NCBI RefSeq assembly: GCF_032854445.1
Contig: NC_088295.1
Location: 43,573,385 to 43,637,384 of the forward strand
Source: Liolophura sinensis
Lineage: Eukaryota; Mollusca; Polyplacophora; Chitonida; Chitonidae
DNA: 64,000 nt
Reading direction: 5' to 3'
Shown: positions 44,704-56,636 of the stretch, piece by piece
Layout of the letters: the number at the start of each line of letters is the position of its first letter
Numbering within the stretch: the stretch's first letter is position 1
Notes under the pieces: generated by a model
What the model was told of the DNA's origin: nothing
Seen by the model: only the letters and a program-made list of their open reading frames with translations
The model's database searches: none
Program-made: the position numbers and the translations under genes

Positions 44704-47700
44704 TAATAATTGGTGTGGGTAAGAAATAGAAAATAATGAACCTAGAAATTCTAGTTAGAAATATTCCATATTTCCATTTGGAGAATAGAAGATGTTCAGT
44801 CTAAAAAAAAAAAAAAGGACAAAAACATTAAGAAGATAAATATTGTTAGGTTGTGATTGTGATGAACTGTGACTGGATGTTTTTTTAAAGATTCCCCAAA
44901 ACACATGGAAAGGTTTTGTATTGTTGATCTGATTATTTATGCTATTTGTAAAATTTCAAAATGCTGTGGCTGGTGGTCTTTGTGCTGATACTGTAGGCTG
45001 GCTGAGGAAGAGCACGCAGAAGATTTATCTCCCCTGTCTCAGTATTACAAAAGTTACACGCACAGATATAAATTGTGAGTGGATTCAGAATTCCTTGTTG
45101 ACATGAAATATATATATCACCATGAAGACAGGTAGCTTGGAGCTGTAAACTACTTTCCTTTCATCAGTTGTCTGTTTTCCAGACTTTGTTGGACATCTGA
45201 TGAATATCATTCTTGCATAGCGTTATCGTGATGTACTCAGAGATAGACACAATTTAAACAAATTAAAAATCATAAAATATGGAGGTCAAACAAGATGAAA
45301 AGGTTGATTTTCAGAGTCAGGTCTCCCATAAACAAAATACAAGTGATGTTTTCTGATTAATGCACTGATAGTTGTATCATCATTTTAACATAATGGGAAT
45401 TCAGGGACAAAGTGGACTTGAATTTCAAAAGTTGTAGTAGAAATGGTGGATGTGTTTGTTAGAATTTATGCTTAGCAGACAACATCTTATTATCTGTAAG
45501 AATTAAAAATGAAACCTAGAAGATAATTAATTATTATGACAGTTGACTGTATGACCTGTCTCTCACCAAAGGGTTTGTCAGCTAGCACAGGCACCTCTAA
45601 AACTGTCCAGTTACTGGACCATTACTTAAAAAAAAGGTTACATGAAGATATTCATTATTTGAGTATTCATTATTCAGAGTGTGTGCATACAGTTAAAGAA
45701 TTGTTAATGAAGGTAAATGTGCTGTAGTACTGCATGTATTGAGTTCAGGTTTTGCACACATGTAGAGCACAATAACACAAGAGGAGGGGAGGTTGGGGGG
45801 GGGGGTCCGTTGTTGATTCACTACATGCTGATTAATTGCAGTGCACTGTAAAGTACAAATTCACAGCTTACAGTGTTGTGTGTAAAGTATATGTTAGGGG
45901 CTGTATCTCAGAAAGCACTGCATATATTGACCTGAAGTTTTTGACCTGCAAATAAAGCATAAATGCACCAGGGAGAAGTCTCGCCGCTGATGCTCTGTGT
46001 GCATATTAATTACGGTAAGTTACCAAATTCATGACTTAAGTACATGTACTTCATGTATTGAGCTAAAGTTTTGCATGCATCGATCTCCTACAGACAAGCT
46101 CTATTTTAGCCAATTGCATCAATCTCCACTCAAGCTTCTGTGCCACTTACGATGAAACTTACGATACATCTTGCCTCTCATCTGAACTTGTTGAAGCTTA
46201 CGCTTAATGGCAGTATTCGGGTTATTATTTTGATAAATAGCTTTGCTATAAGACACCTCAGAATAGCGCCCAATTGGATATAAGGAGACCCAAATCTTGT
46301 CCCCCGAAAATCTGCTGTACTTAGTGGCGAGAACAGCTAAAACTGCAAAAGACGAAAGATTTTTCACCAAGACACATAAATAACGCAACATCATTTGGTT
46401 TATTTCCTACTGTTGGTATGTGACCCAAGCATTATTTGATATTTTAGTCTAAAGCTTTTGAGTGTTACGTGAGTATGAGCAAAAAGAAATGGATTTTTCT
46501 GTGAATAACGGAAGAGGCTGTCACTGGTCACATTTCCTGGGGAGTGAGTTTGATTCCAAATGCACATGATGTTGTTGCAGCATTGCATCAATGTGCATGT
46601 GGCTTCCTCAGCAGGAAACACATTTTGTTCATTGTCTCCAGGGATTGATATTTGTACACTTTCAGTAAATGCTTATTACTTAACTTTGAATCAGATTATT
46701 GAATGGCTATAAAGCAAGGTGTTAAAATGCAGAGAGTGAGATTTGGCTTACTGACATGCTGACATGTGAGAGTTGAGATGAAATGTTAGAAGTGGTTTCT
46801 TAATTTTTTTTTGTCTTTCCTTCATTTAATACATTGGTTTAGCTAGATTTTTTTGTTGTTCAGTAGATATAACGCTGTCACGTGATCAGGTTGACAGTCG
46901 TCTGCAGTGCGCCATTTGGAGTCTGAGGCATCTAAGTTCCAGGAGTTACTTCTGATACGAGCAGACATGGATGAATTGGATACCCATTGCGTTGTAGCTA
47001 TTTTTGTTTAAGAATAAAGTGGATGAAACTACGTTACTTGAATTCAGCTTGTGGAGTTCAGATCAGCTCAGGCCTGTGATTACAAGATACAAGGCTAGCT
47101 TTGTGGGATTTGACTTGAAAGACGGTGCTGAGATGCTTGTGTTCTCTACATGAAAACTTGTGTACCATAGAATACTAGTTGAATCCTTAGGTGACAAAGA
47201 ATCTCATGCATTTATAGTGAACTAACAATAAGAAAGCCTTTGGCAAAAAACACATTTTGCATCGATAAAATTTCTTTTGATGTCAAAATCCAGACTTGTA
47301 AGACAGACTGCAGCCCTATATATTGTTGCCCTATACACTAGATCCCAAGGTCATTTCATTATAGTGCGAGTTAGTGCGATAAAGCGCTCAGAATCCTGTC
47401 CCCAAAGCGGCGCGCTGTAGAAGGCTACACTGTACCCCCATTCAGGTTCATAGTGTAATAATGGATTTTCATGTACACAGATTTTGAATGTATGTAACAT
47501 GGGTTACTTAAGCTGGGAAGAAGTTGGGATGAGTGGTTGGCGACATGTAGAATGCTTTATTCCAAATGGTTTTGTTCTCAGCACAAGATGACCTGAGTGG
47601 GGCAGAAAAAAGCTTATGCAGCGATGAGAACTACTGAGTATCTGTCAAAAACAATTATCCAATAGAATAAGTATGTCAAATGGAATACCATGATGATCCA

Positions 47701-49239
47701 CAAGACTGACTACAATGCATGAGGGGGCAGAAAACAAAGGGTCTGAAAAAATGCATATAAAACACCCTTCATGTAACATGGAACAAAACCGCTGCCTCCA
47801 TTACCTAAAATCTTCATGTACTGTGACGCGAAACTGGGTGTTTTAGTGGGCATTAATCAACCCCATTAACACTGGTGAGGGATGAATGATAAGAATGGTG
47901 TGATGACAGAGTAATATGAAAAAGCAACAAGAGTAGGGAAAACATCAGCATCTACTTGTTGTATGTATATAGGTGTACGTGCATACGTGTACTTACACAG
48001 GACTTTAAATAATTGACAACTCTAATGTTAAATTGAGGGCATAAATAAAAATGAAATATTCGTCAAATCACAAAACATTAAGACTAACCTAGAGATTGGT
48101 TTCATTTGTGTTGTTTAGAACTTCTTCAACTATAGTCTTTAAGAACATTGGATTCTACATTGCCCTGTTCTAACCATATATGAATATTTCCAGTTGCATT
48201 CTCTTCTGATTGATATATTTCTCCAATCAAACAGGATGTACCTGTAGTGCAGTCAGTTCACATTAAGAATGGCTCAGGAAACAATATATATCAAGCCAAA
48301 CTAACCAACATGATGTCCTGTCAATTTTTTCAAGGTTTTATTAGTTCTCTTTCTTTTATTTTTGGAGATGTTGATGAATGGAAGAGGGTTAGTACAGACA
48401 TCTGGAATCTAGTTTTTATTAGTATCAGTGTAGGAGTAAATATTTTATTGCTTTATGCATTGATCTTAAGTTTTGCATTCATGTCTCTCCCCCAGATGAA
48501 GGACCTCTTTAATAACCTTGCTACCAAATCTTAAGCTGTTTTTCTCAACTACTCCCCCCCCCCCTTCTACTAACACTAGCATTCACCTCCCCCATACCTG
48601 ATCTTCCCACCTAGCCTGCCCGTGACTGGAAGACAATAGAGAGGGAGAAGGAGAAATGCTGATGCGTGTAGCAGACGCTGGGTGTTATAGTCTGCCGAGA
48701 TCCCATCCATCATTGTGGCAGAGCCGTTTATTTAGGCATTCCAGCCAGGTGAAGCGTTTAACCTTGGATTCCTGGGTTCTCGCAAGTGTGAATGATGGGT
48801 GTTGATGAGGAGTCTGATCGCCTGTACAAGCACTTGCACAGCTCTACCTGGGGTTTTCACACACATCCTAGGTGATTCAGTGGTCTTATCAACAGATGGA
48901 CGCGATAAAAGGCACAGAAACCTCAGTTATCACCCGATAAAGAAATAGTTATGGATTCCTTATGATATAAGTGGCACAAATTATAATCATAACTATTTGT
49001 TTGTGCAAACATTTATTTTTGTCAATACACATCTTGAAGGTGAAGAAAACACTACGGTAAAGTATTTGTTAGGTGAATGGCTAAAAACATTGAAAACTGT
49101 TTATCCATATTTAGCTGGTCAGCCATTTTGCACGAATTCATCTCAATGTTGCCCATCCCAGTCACTACCTTATTCATATTCATTATTCCTGGCCTGCCAA
49201 AGTACCCTAAAATTCAATACACGTGATGATCAATGTGAC

Positions 49240-49518
49240 CCCTTTGGTAGCCTAATGGTTGAAGGGTCTGCCTCAAGGTCGGGAGACCCGGGATCAAACC
49301 AGAGTTGAGTCATCCCAAGGACTTTAAAACTGGTACTTGTTGCTGTCTCACTTGGCGCTTAGCACTGAGACGTAAGAGCAAGGGAACAGGACTGATTAGC
49401 TTGGTGCATTTAGCAGCATGGACTCGCCATTCCACGAGAAGACACACAGCATATGTATACACACCTAATGACTTCTCGACTGAAAAATTGTTAAGTACGA
49501 CGTTAAACCCCAAGCACA
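49240..49518 (+). mobile_element. SINE family 2 with a clear tRNA-like head
   Basis: The head GGTAGCCTAATGGTTGAAGG contains a good A box (TAGCCTAATGG), and GGATCAAACC is a B box. The body is variant, but the tail (gttaagtacgacgttaaacc) is that of family 2. Confidence 0.72.
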
Positions 49519-50154
49519 AATGTATACATACTTGGAACAAGTAGCAGGAACTAGTAGCAGGAATCTGCTAACGTCTGTGAAATGCCATTTGTTAAATGTT
49601 ACGTGGAAAGTGTTGTACTGTAAGTATGGTACATTAATAGAAGAAAAAGTCAACATTTCGTTGTTTTCTTGATCAACACCACCGTTCAAATGAAGTGGAA
49701 ATAACCAGTTGTTATGTATTTAATGCATTTCCTTGGCGAAAAAATTAACCAGACACTTTTTCATGTTCTGCATATTTTTTGTCGCATGAGACATTTTTTT
49801 TTATGCCTGGGCCAGCCATGTCACACAAATGAATGATAAATGTGCACCCTGTATATGTTGGGTCTGATGAGATCACAGGGTTTTTTCCTACTGTAAACCA
49901 GTTGTATATTGGAACAGATTCATAGTTAATGTGATCTATAAGTACGCTCAGACGATTTGAATACAGCAGAGCAGAAGTCTTTTTCCTCATGAAAGTAAAA
50001 CATTCTCTTGCTGATTGTGGGACCTTGGTGACAGTAAACGTTTTTGAGCACCATTGTGGTCGTTTGTGCAGTATTATATTCGTTACAGACCACTTGTCTT
50101 TCACCACTATGTTTTGCATATGTGTAAGTGTATGTCACATGTAGGAAAATGTGT

Positions 50155-50390
50155 GGGGCTTCCATGGCCAAAGGGGTAAGTAGAAGCCTCTCGCCATTGC
50201 GATCGCTGTGAGTTCAAGTTCAACTTGTGCTGGTTTCCTCTTGGGCCGTGCGAAGATCTGCCAGCCACCTGGTCAATGGTCGTAGATTTTCCCCTGGGCT
50301 CTGCCCGCTTTCCTCCCACCATAATACTGGCTGCGGTCATATAAGTGAAATATTCTTGAGTATGTTGTAAGACAATTATCAAATAAATAA
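50155..50390 (+). mobile_element. SINE family 1, full length with target-site duplication
   Basis: The body runs from ggggcttccatggccaaagg to atcaaataaataa. It is flanked by gtaggaaaatgtg (50141-50153) and gtaggaaagtgtt (50391-50403), an imperfect direct repeat expected of target-primed insertion. Confidence 0.85.
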
Positions 50391-50409
50391 GTAGGAAAGT
50401 GTTGTTAAC

Positions 50410-50540
50410 TTACCAGAAGGTTGGTGGTTTATGCGAGGCACTCTGGTTCCCTCGACCCATAAAACTGATCACCATCATTTAAGTCCAAAATTCTTCAGTG
50501 TGGCATTAAGCACCAATCAAATAAAAAAATAAATAATAAA
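50410..50540 (+). mobile_element. SINE subfamily with alternative body
   Basis: It reads aaggttggtggtttatgcga, then cataaaactgatcacc, then gcaccaatcaaataaa. It lies just after the full-length family-1 copy at 50155-50390. Confidence 0.55.
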
Positions 50541-52499
50541 ATGAAAGAAAAATGCAATCTTAAGTGATGCGATTGCATCTTTCGAAGTACACATAACATG
50601 AGTAAAAGCGAACAGAAGCCCGTACCTTGGAAAAACATTATGTCATTGCTCCTAAAACAGCTCCAAACACGGCTCCTAACACATGATCGTTGGAGCCAGC
50701 CTTAGAAATCTATCATTGTATTTAACTCTGTGGAAGAAGTCTTAAATAAGTAAAGGCAATTTCAGATAGGATTTTCAAGATCCTGTCTGGTCATGTTGAC
50801 TTTCAGTAGTGGTATTTTGAGAAACTCATCAAGGTCATATCTACATTCTTATGATCATTACGTAAACTTAGGATGTTGAGAGTTCAAATCTGGCAGCTGA
50901 TAATTTTGTTCATCAGTCGTTATCTTCACTAGTAACTGTACATAAGTTTTACATGTTACAGCTCCCCATGTCTTGGCAGGTATCATAACCCAAGAATTCA
51001 TGATGTATACAACCTTATCCCAAAGTTCATATAAACTTCCCCTCACCAACTGCAATTCGGTGAATGGCACTCACTGAAAAAACATTTGCATGAAAACAAA
51101 AATTTGGGTTGTCTTGTATTCCATGATAAGTGGATTATACAAGATATGGACCATCCATATGGATGCCATTTTCACAAAAACATGTCATACATCATGCTCT
51201 TTGCACTTACTTTACTCCCAATATTGCATTTGTGTACCATATTCATGTTTATGTATGAAAGGGCTACATTAATAAGCTCTGATGTTTTGTCTGATACAAG
51301 AAAACTGGCTCTCACAAACATATATTTGTCGCCTCAGCAGTCAGACCTTATGCGAATACACATATGTCAAGTGCATTAACAAAGGGGGATTTTGTAAAAT
51401 TTCACCCCACCTTCAGCATCTGATCCAGAACATTGGTGATTTAGTTCTTCACACTTTTCAACATATGCATGCTCATAAAACACTTTGGCTGTACCCAAGC
51501 TCTGCAGTTTAACAGAAAATAATGTTTTTGACTAATGAAAAATGTTTCCATCAAACTTTCATATGGTTTAGTATGGTTTAATTTCTTCTCCTGTGTATAT
51601 TTTTATAGCATGTGTCTTTGTCCAGTACAAGGAATATTGACTTCTTCTTAAAGTTAAATCAGTAATGTAAATCAAGCCTACATGTAAGTGGTAACTATCA
51701 TATTTATTATGAATTTGCTTACGAATGTAGATTTTCATAAATTTTATGAAATTTCGTGATCAGTTTATGTAGAATCTAAGATTCTTTTTGAAGTGGTTGT
51801 GGAGAAATAAATTTGGGCATCTTTTACATAAAGATAATCCTAATAATATAGAAATTTGATTTTGTTTTGTACCAAGTATCTCCTTCAATTTGCCCCTGGT
51901 AATCTCGGTTTGAAAACACATGTCTTAACGGTTAACATTCCTTTTGATTGTTTCTCAAAGAACAACTTTATCATTAATCATTTGGAAAACTACTTCTTTC
52001 TTTGTACTTTTTTTTTCCTTCCTTTTTTGATTTACTGTTTTTCTCCTCTCTGTACATGAAAGTTCCTGCAGTAAATCATGATTATATTGTTTGGACTAGT
52101 TACGGTAAAAAGTGTTAAAAGCTTCTACACAAACAAATGATGTATTCATGGTTTAGGCAACAGTCTCACTCAAAATGTTTACGCTTTCTCTTTTTCTCAT
52201 CATCTTTACTTCACACTGCTGATTACGTGAATGTCCTCTTAACTTAAACAGATGTGTGTCTGAGCTGAGTAAGATGATCGCCAAGGTTATACATGTGTAT
52301 ATAAGAGTCTCATCCATTATAGGTGGGTAAAAAGGGACAGAACTGGGGAGACGGAGGAAACAGGTGTATTAGTGTTGGTGGTGGGAGCTAGGAAAGATTT
52401 TGACTTGCAGTGCATGGTAAATTGTGAAGATAATAGACAGCACTATGACTGTATTAGAACTACACAAGCTGTGACTTGTTTTGTAATTTGGTAATCTCA

Positions 52500-53720
52500 G
52501 CCTCATCATATTGCAGTTTACACTCACTAACCCCTTTTACTTAATATCGTACCTCCACTGTCTTTCACAATGTGCTCTTCAAACTCATTCTTACAGCTCA
52601 CATTTACACTCAGCTCATATGACTAAACTTTGTAACCAACTGTCTCTATTATCTCTTGTAGCACACCTTTGCAGTGTACTCTAACACCTTTATTTGATAT
52701 GCATCCCTATGCCTCAGTTTGCAATGTACTCTCACAGCTCACCTTTATTGCATTAAAACTCTTGTAGCTGTATAGCTTACTTAGCACCCACTTGTACAGG
52801 TCACTTTGAAGTTAACTCTCGCTAATAAGCCCACAAGTACTCTCATCGTGCTCACTGCCTCATCCGGCTAATAAGGTGTATTTCGAGATTGGCCATTGAG
52901 GTTGCACCCTCAGCACACTCATCCAATTCCTTAAGCCATCCCTTACAATCTCTCTTTAGCTCCCCCCTTTTTTTCAACAATCCTTTTTGTCGGACTCCTT
53001 TGCAATCCTTCCTTTAATAGGCCACACCAAATTAATTTGTGGGTTATAAGGTGGAAGATGTTTTTAATCAATGTCTCAGCAGGGTATAAAATCATAGTTT
53101 AAGTTGAAAATCCTGTGATATAGGGGAAATGTGAACTGTAAGCAAGATTGGGTGTTGAAAACATTGTTGCCACGAATAGAACTTCTGGAATAATAATAAA
53201 ACATCAGTTTTTGTTGCCTTATGATTGTCTTTCACGGTATTTTTTCTTACAATTAACCCTCCTCTGCAATCTCATCTTAAAGTTCTTACTTTAAAACCTT
53301 CTGTACAGCTCTTGCAATTCGTCTATACAGCTCTTGCTTGCAACTCTTCCTCACAGCTTTAACTTGCAACCCTTCCTCACAGCTTTAACTTGCAACTCTT
53401 CCATACATCTGGTGCTTGCAATCATTCCTTATAACTCTTACTTGCAAACCTTTTAAAATGCTCTTACTGTCTTTTGCAATATCCTTTCTTGCAATGAACC
53501 CTTTTTGGCAATCGCATCTTATAACTTTTGCTTTCAGACCTTCTTTATAGCTAGCTCTTCATTATTTCTGATTTTTCAGTATAGCTTTTGCTTGCAACCC
53601 TTCCTTACAGCTTCGACTTGCAACCCTTCCTTACAGCTTTAATTTGCAATCATTTCATACATCTTTTGCTTGCAATCATTCATTATGGCTCTTGCTTGCT
53701 AACTTTTTACAATATCGGCA
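52500..53720. repeat. Degenerate pyrimidine-rich minisatellite region
   Basis: Variants of a ~26-base unit (acagctttaacttgcaaccc plus ttcctc) recur, clearest at 53280-53480 and 53570-53700. More diverged C/T-rich text runs back to about 52500, interrupted by ordinary AT-rich sequence at about 53000-53220. Two adjacent units at 53360-53400 are nearly identical. Confidence 0.7.
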
Positions 53721-54077
53721 CAGTCATAATACTGTTTTCCACATTTTTATTTATTTTTTTTTTTCATGTATTTAGAGAGTATTTCAAAATATGGTAGACA
53801 TGTTATGTAAACTGATGTCATATCCTGAGCACCTAAAACAATATTATGCTGGTTTCTGTCAATACAAACATGACCGTTACAACACTGTATGGTAAAACCA
53901 CATCCTAATCCAAGAAATGATTACCATTACAATTATTCACAAACTTACCCCGTGGGGATAAACAGTTATTTTCTGCTCATGTTTAACCGTGCAAGATACA
54001 AGGTGCGTATATTAATCTTTTTATGGTAAGGGTGATATGACATCTGAGGATGAACTTTAACTGATGTAAAAAATATG

Positions 54078-54244
54078 CATCATGCTGGTTTCCTCTGCGG
54101 TTGTACATGGGAAGGTCTGCTAGCAACCTGTAGTTGGTCATGAGGTTTCCCTGGGCTCTGCCCGTCTTTCTACCAGCACAATGCTGGCTGCTGTGGTATA
54201 AGTAAAATATTTTTGAGTACGGTGTAAAACACCAATCAAATAAT
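54078..54244 (+). mobile_element. SINE family 1, 5'-truncated
   Basis: It runs from catcatgctggtttcctctg through gggctctgcccg and ttgagtacggtgtaaaacac to the tail. Confidence 0.8.
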
Positions 54245-54494
54245 ACCACTCTCAGAAAGGGTATATATGTGTAATTTCATAGAATGAACTTTAACCAGTG
54301 TAGAACATCAGCCTGTACCATGCTGCTATCAGGGAGGAATTATATTTAATATAGATAATATAAAGGTACACTATATAACGTCTAAGGATAATTATTTTTG
54401 GGTGAAACTTACAATTTTCCCAGTCGCATATAGTCTTACATTCCAAACACACTGTGAAACATCTTTCCAATGTCAGCTAGTAGAACTCTCAAAG

Positions 54495-54815
54495 TCAGGC
54501 AAAATGAGTAACTTTTATAGTCATGATGAATTTTTAGGTTAAAATCAGGCAAAATGAGTAACTTTTATAGTCATGGATAAATTTTCAGGTTAAAATCAGG
54601 CAAAATGAGTAACTTTTATAGTCATGGATAAATTTTTAGGTTGAAATCAGGCAAAATGAGTAACTTTTATAGCCAGATAGTCATGGATGAATTTTTAGGT
54701 TGAAATCAGGCAAAATGAGTAACTTTTATAGTCATGGATGAATTTTTAGGTTGAAATCAGGCAAAATGAGTAACTTTTATAGCCAGATAGTCATGGATAA
54801 ATTTTTAGATCAAAT
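54495..54815. repeat. Minisatellite, about 51-bp unit, six copies
   Basis: Each unit starts tcaggcaaaatgagtaactt and ends near aatttttaggttgaaa. Copies 4 and 6 carry an 8-base insertion (duplicated agccagat/atag type), so the last four copies look like two dimer units. Confidence 0.92.
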
Positions 54816-56489
54816 AAATGATAAGTTGTCTAAAGATGGATTGTGACTGGTTTAGAAATATGTGTCTGTGACATTGCAACCTTCAGCATTGAAATATATG
54901 GCTATTGTATTTAACATAATTGTATACCCACAAGCACACAGTATAATGGTTAAGGATTCAGTAATGTCTACATAGATGATCTGGAACTGATACTGAAATA
55001 TGCATTGATCAGTCTATAGCATTGCAACCTTCAGGAAGGGTATATGTTACTACATGTATTTATCAGTGTGTAATTACAAGCAAACAGTATAATTGTTAAT
55101 GTTTGTGGATGAGTTCTAGCACTCAAATTTTCACTGGTTTAGACAGCTACTGTCTTAAAATAAAAATGTATGCATAGACGGTGTATTAAAGAGTGGGGAG
55201 AAATTTTGAAGGGCTTGCGGTTGGCTCTTAAGAGGGTGTAAAATGGCAATCCAGGCTCTTATCACTTCTGGGGTCCAGTTACGTGTATTCCTGGCCAAAC
55301 TCTAGGCAAGGAGATTCCCCAGGGGATAGAGTTGTTCTATTTCTGATGTATAGAGAGAGAATTGATCCCCCCACCCCCCACCTCAAGAAACAGGTCCTTG
55401 TAAACACAGGCATAGAATAGCCCTAGTCTGATACCCAGGTAATAATAACAACAGGCCACAGTTATATATTTTTGTTTATATCAGGGTGATAAGGGAAATG
55501 TGTGCTGAATAAATGTGTTATCCTTAGTTTTGTCTTATAGCAAGTAAGTCATTCTCTTATAGTATTCCTGTAGGGGCTTTTTGGGGCCCAGCAATCACAT
55601 CAACCATTAGGAACAATGCCACGACCGTTAATGTAGGTGTATTTTGGGGAAGAAGGCCGTATCGGCCCTGGTCTACTTTTTTTCCCCAGTGAGCCAAAAC
55701 CCAGTATTTTGGTAGCCAGTTGCCATGGTAAAGGTTTCATGCTTGGAGATTCTGCCCAGGAGGCTTCGCTCACAGCAGACATACAACACTTGTAAATTTA
55801 GTGATTGCTATTCCGTGGAAACCTTTCTCCCTAGTCTGAACACCTCTGAAACACCTCTGTGTATAAAGAAATGACTCAGGTAGGCTCTTCATTTATATAT
55901 AAGGTTCATCTGGTTTGCTTCAGTCTCTATAATCATTTTTAAGCAATGCCTTTAATTTTTTTTTCCAAACCAGAAAAGATTAGATCAGGTTTTGAGTTCA
56001 GACTTTTTTTTCCCACACCTAACTGTTTAATTCATTTGCAGATCACCTTCATTGTTTTCAATGATGTGAAATTTCTTGACACAGAGAAGCCATTCCTTAG
56101 ATCATTTTTATGTCAAGATCTTGTTTTGTCACTTTTATCTATCTTCTTGTAAAGCCAGACCTTCCTGTATATATAGTTCAGATCACACTTTCTGTTTTAG
56201 TTTTTTCTTTTTATTATTATTACTCAAAATCAGTTTAAATATATTTAACAAAGATTTAATTGTCAGTAAAGTCTAAAAACTCTACATCTTGTTTAAGTTT
56301 CAAAGGATTAATGTACATGTAATACCTAAATGTTATTCTCAGTTGTGTCCTCCCCCCCCCCCCCCCATAACGATGACCAAATTGTTTAAGTTAAATATAA
56401 TTGGAATAAAGGTAAAAAAAATAATATGTAAAAATATAGCACGGAATAAAGCTCAAATTAATCAGTCGAATCATATTATTCTCAAGTTG

Positions 56490-56636
56490 ATGGAGTCTTG
56501 TGTTTTAGCTCAGTCTGAAGCCAGTAATAACAGAATTTATGGAGTCTTGTATTTTAGCTCAGTCTGAAGCCAGTAATAACAGAATTTATGGAGTCTTGTA
56601 TTTTAGCTCAGTCTGAAGCCAGTAATAACAGAATTT
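56490..56636. repeat. Tandem repeat, 49-bp unit, three nearly identical copies
   Basis: Copies lie at 56490-56538, 56539-56587 and 56588-56636. Each opens atggagtcttgt and closes aataacagaattt. The only difference noticed is one g/a change in copy 1. Confidence 0.94.

Noticed and set aside
48247-48534. 95-codon open frame in the large intron
   Set aside because: It is hydrophobic and AT-driven with no family resemblance. Possible splice sites are weak, and inclusion is not needed to keep the gene 3 phase.
51086-51379. 97-codon open frame with membrane-like segments
   Set aside because: There is no recognisable domain, and the codon composition looks like AT-rich non-coding sequence.
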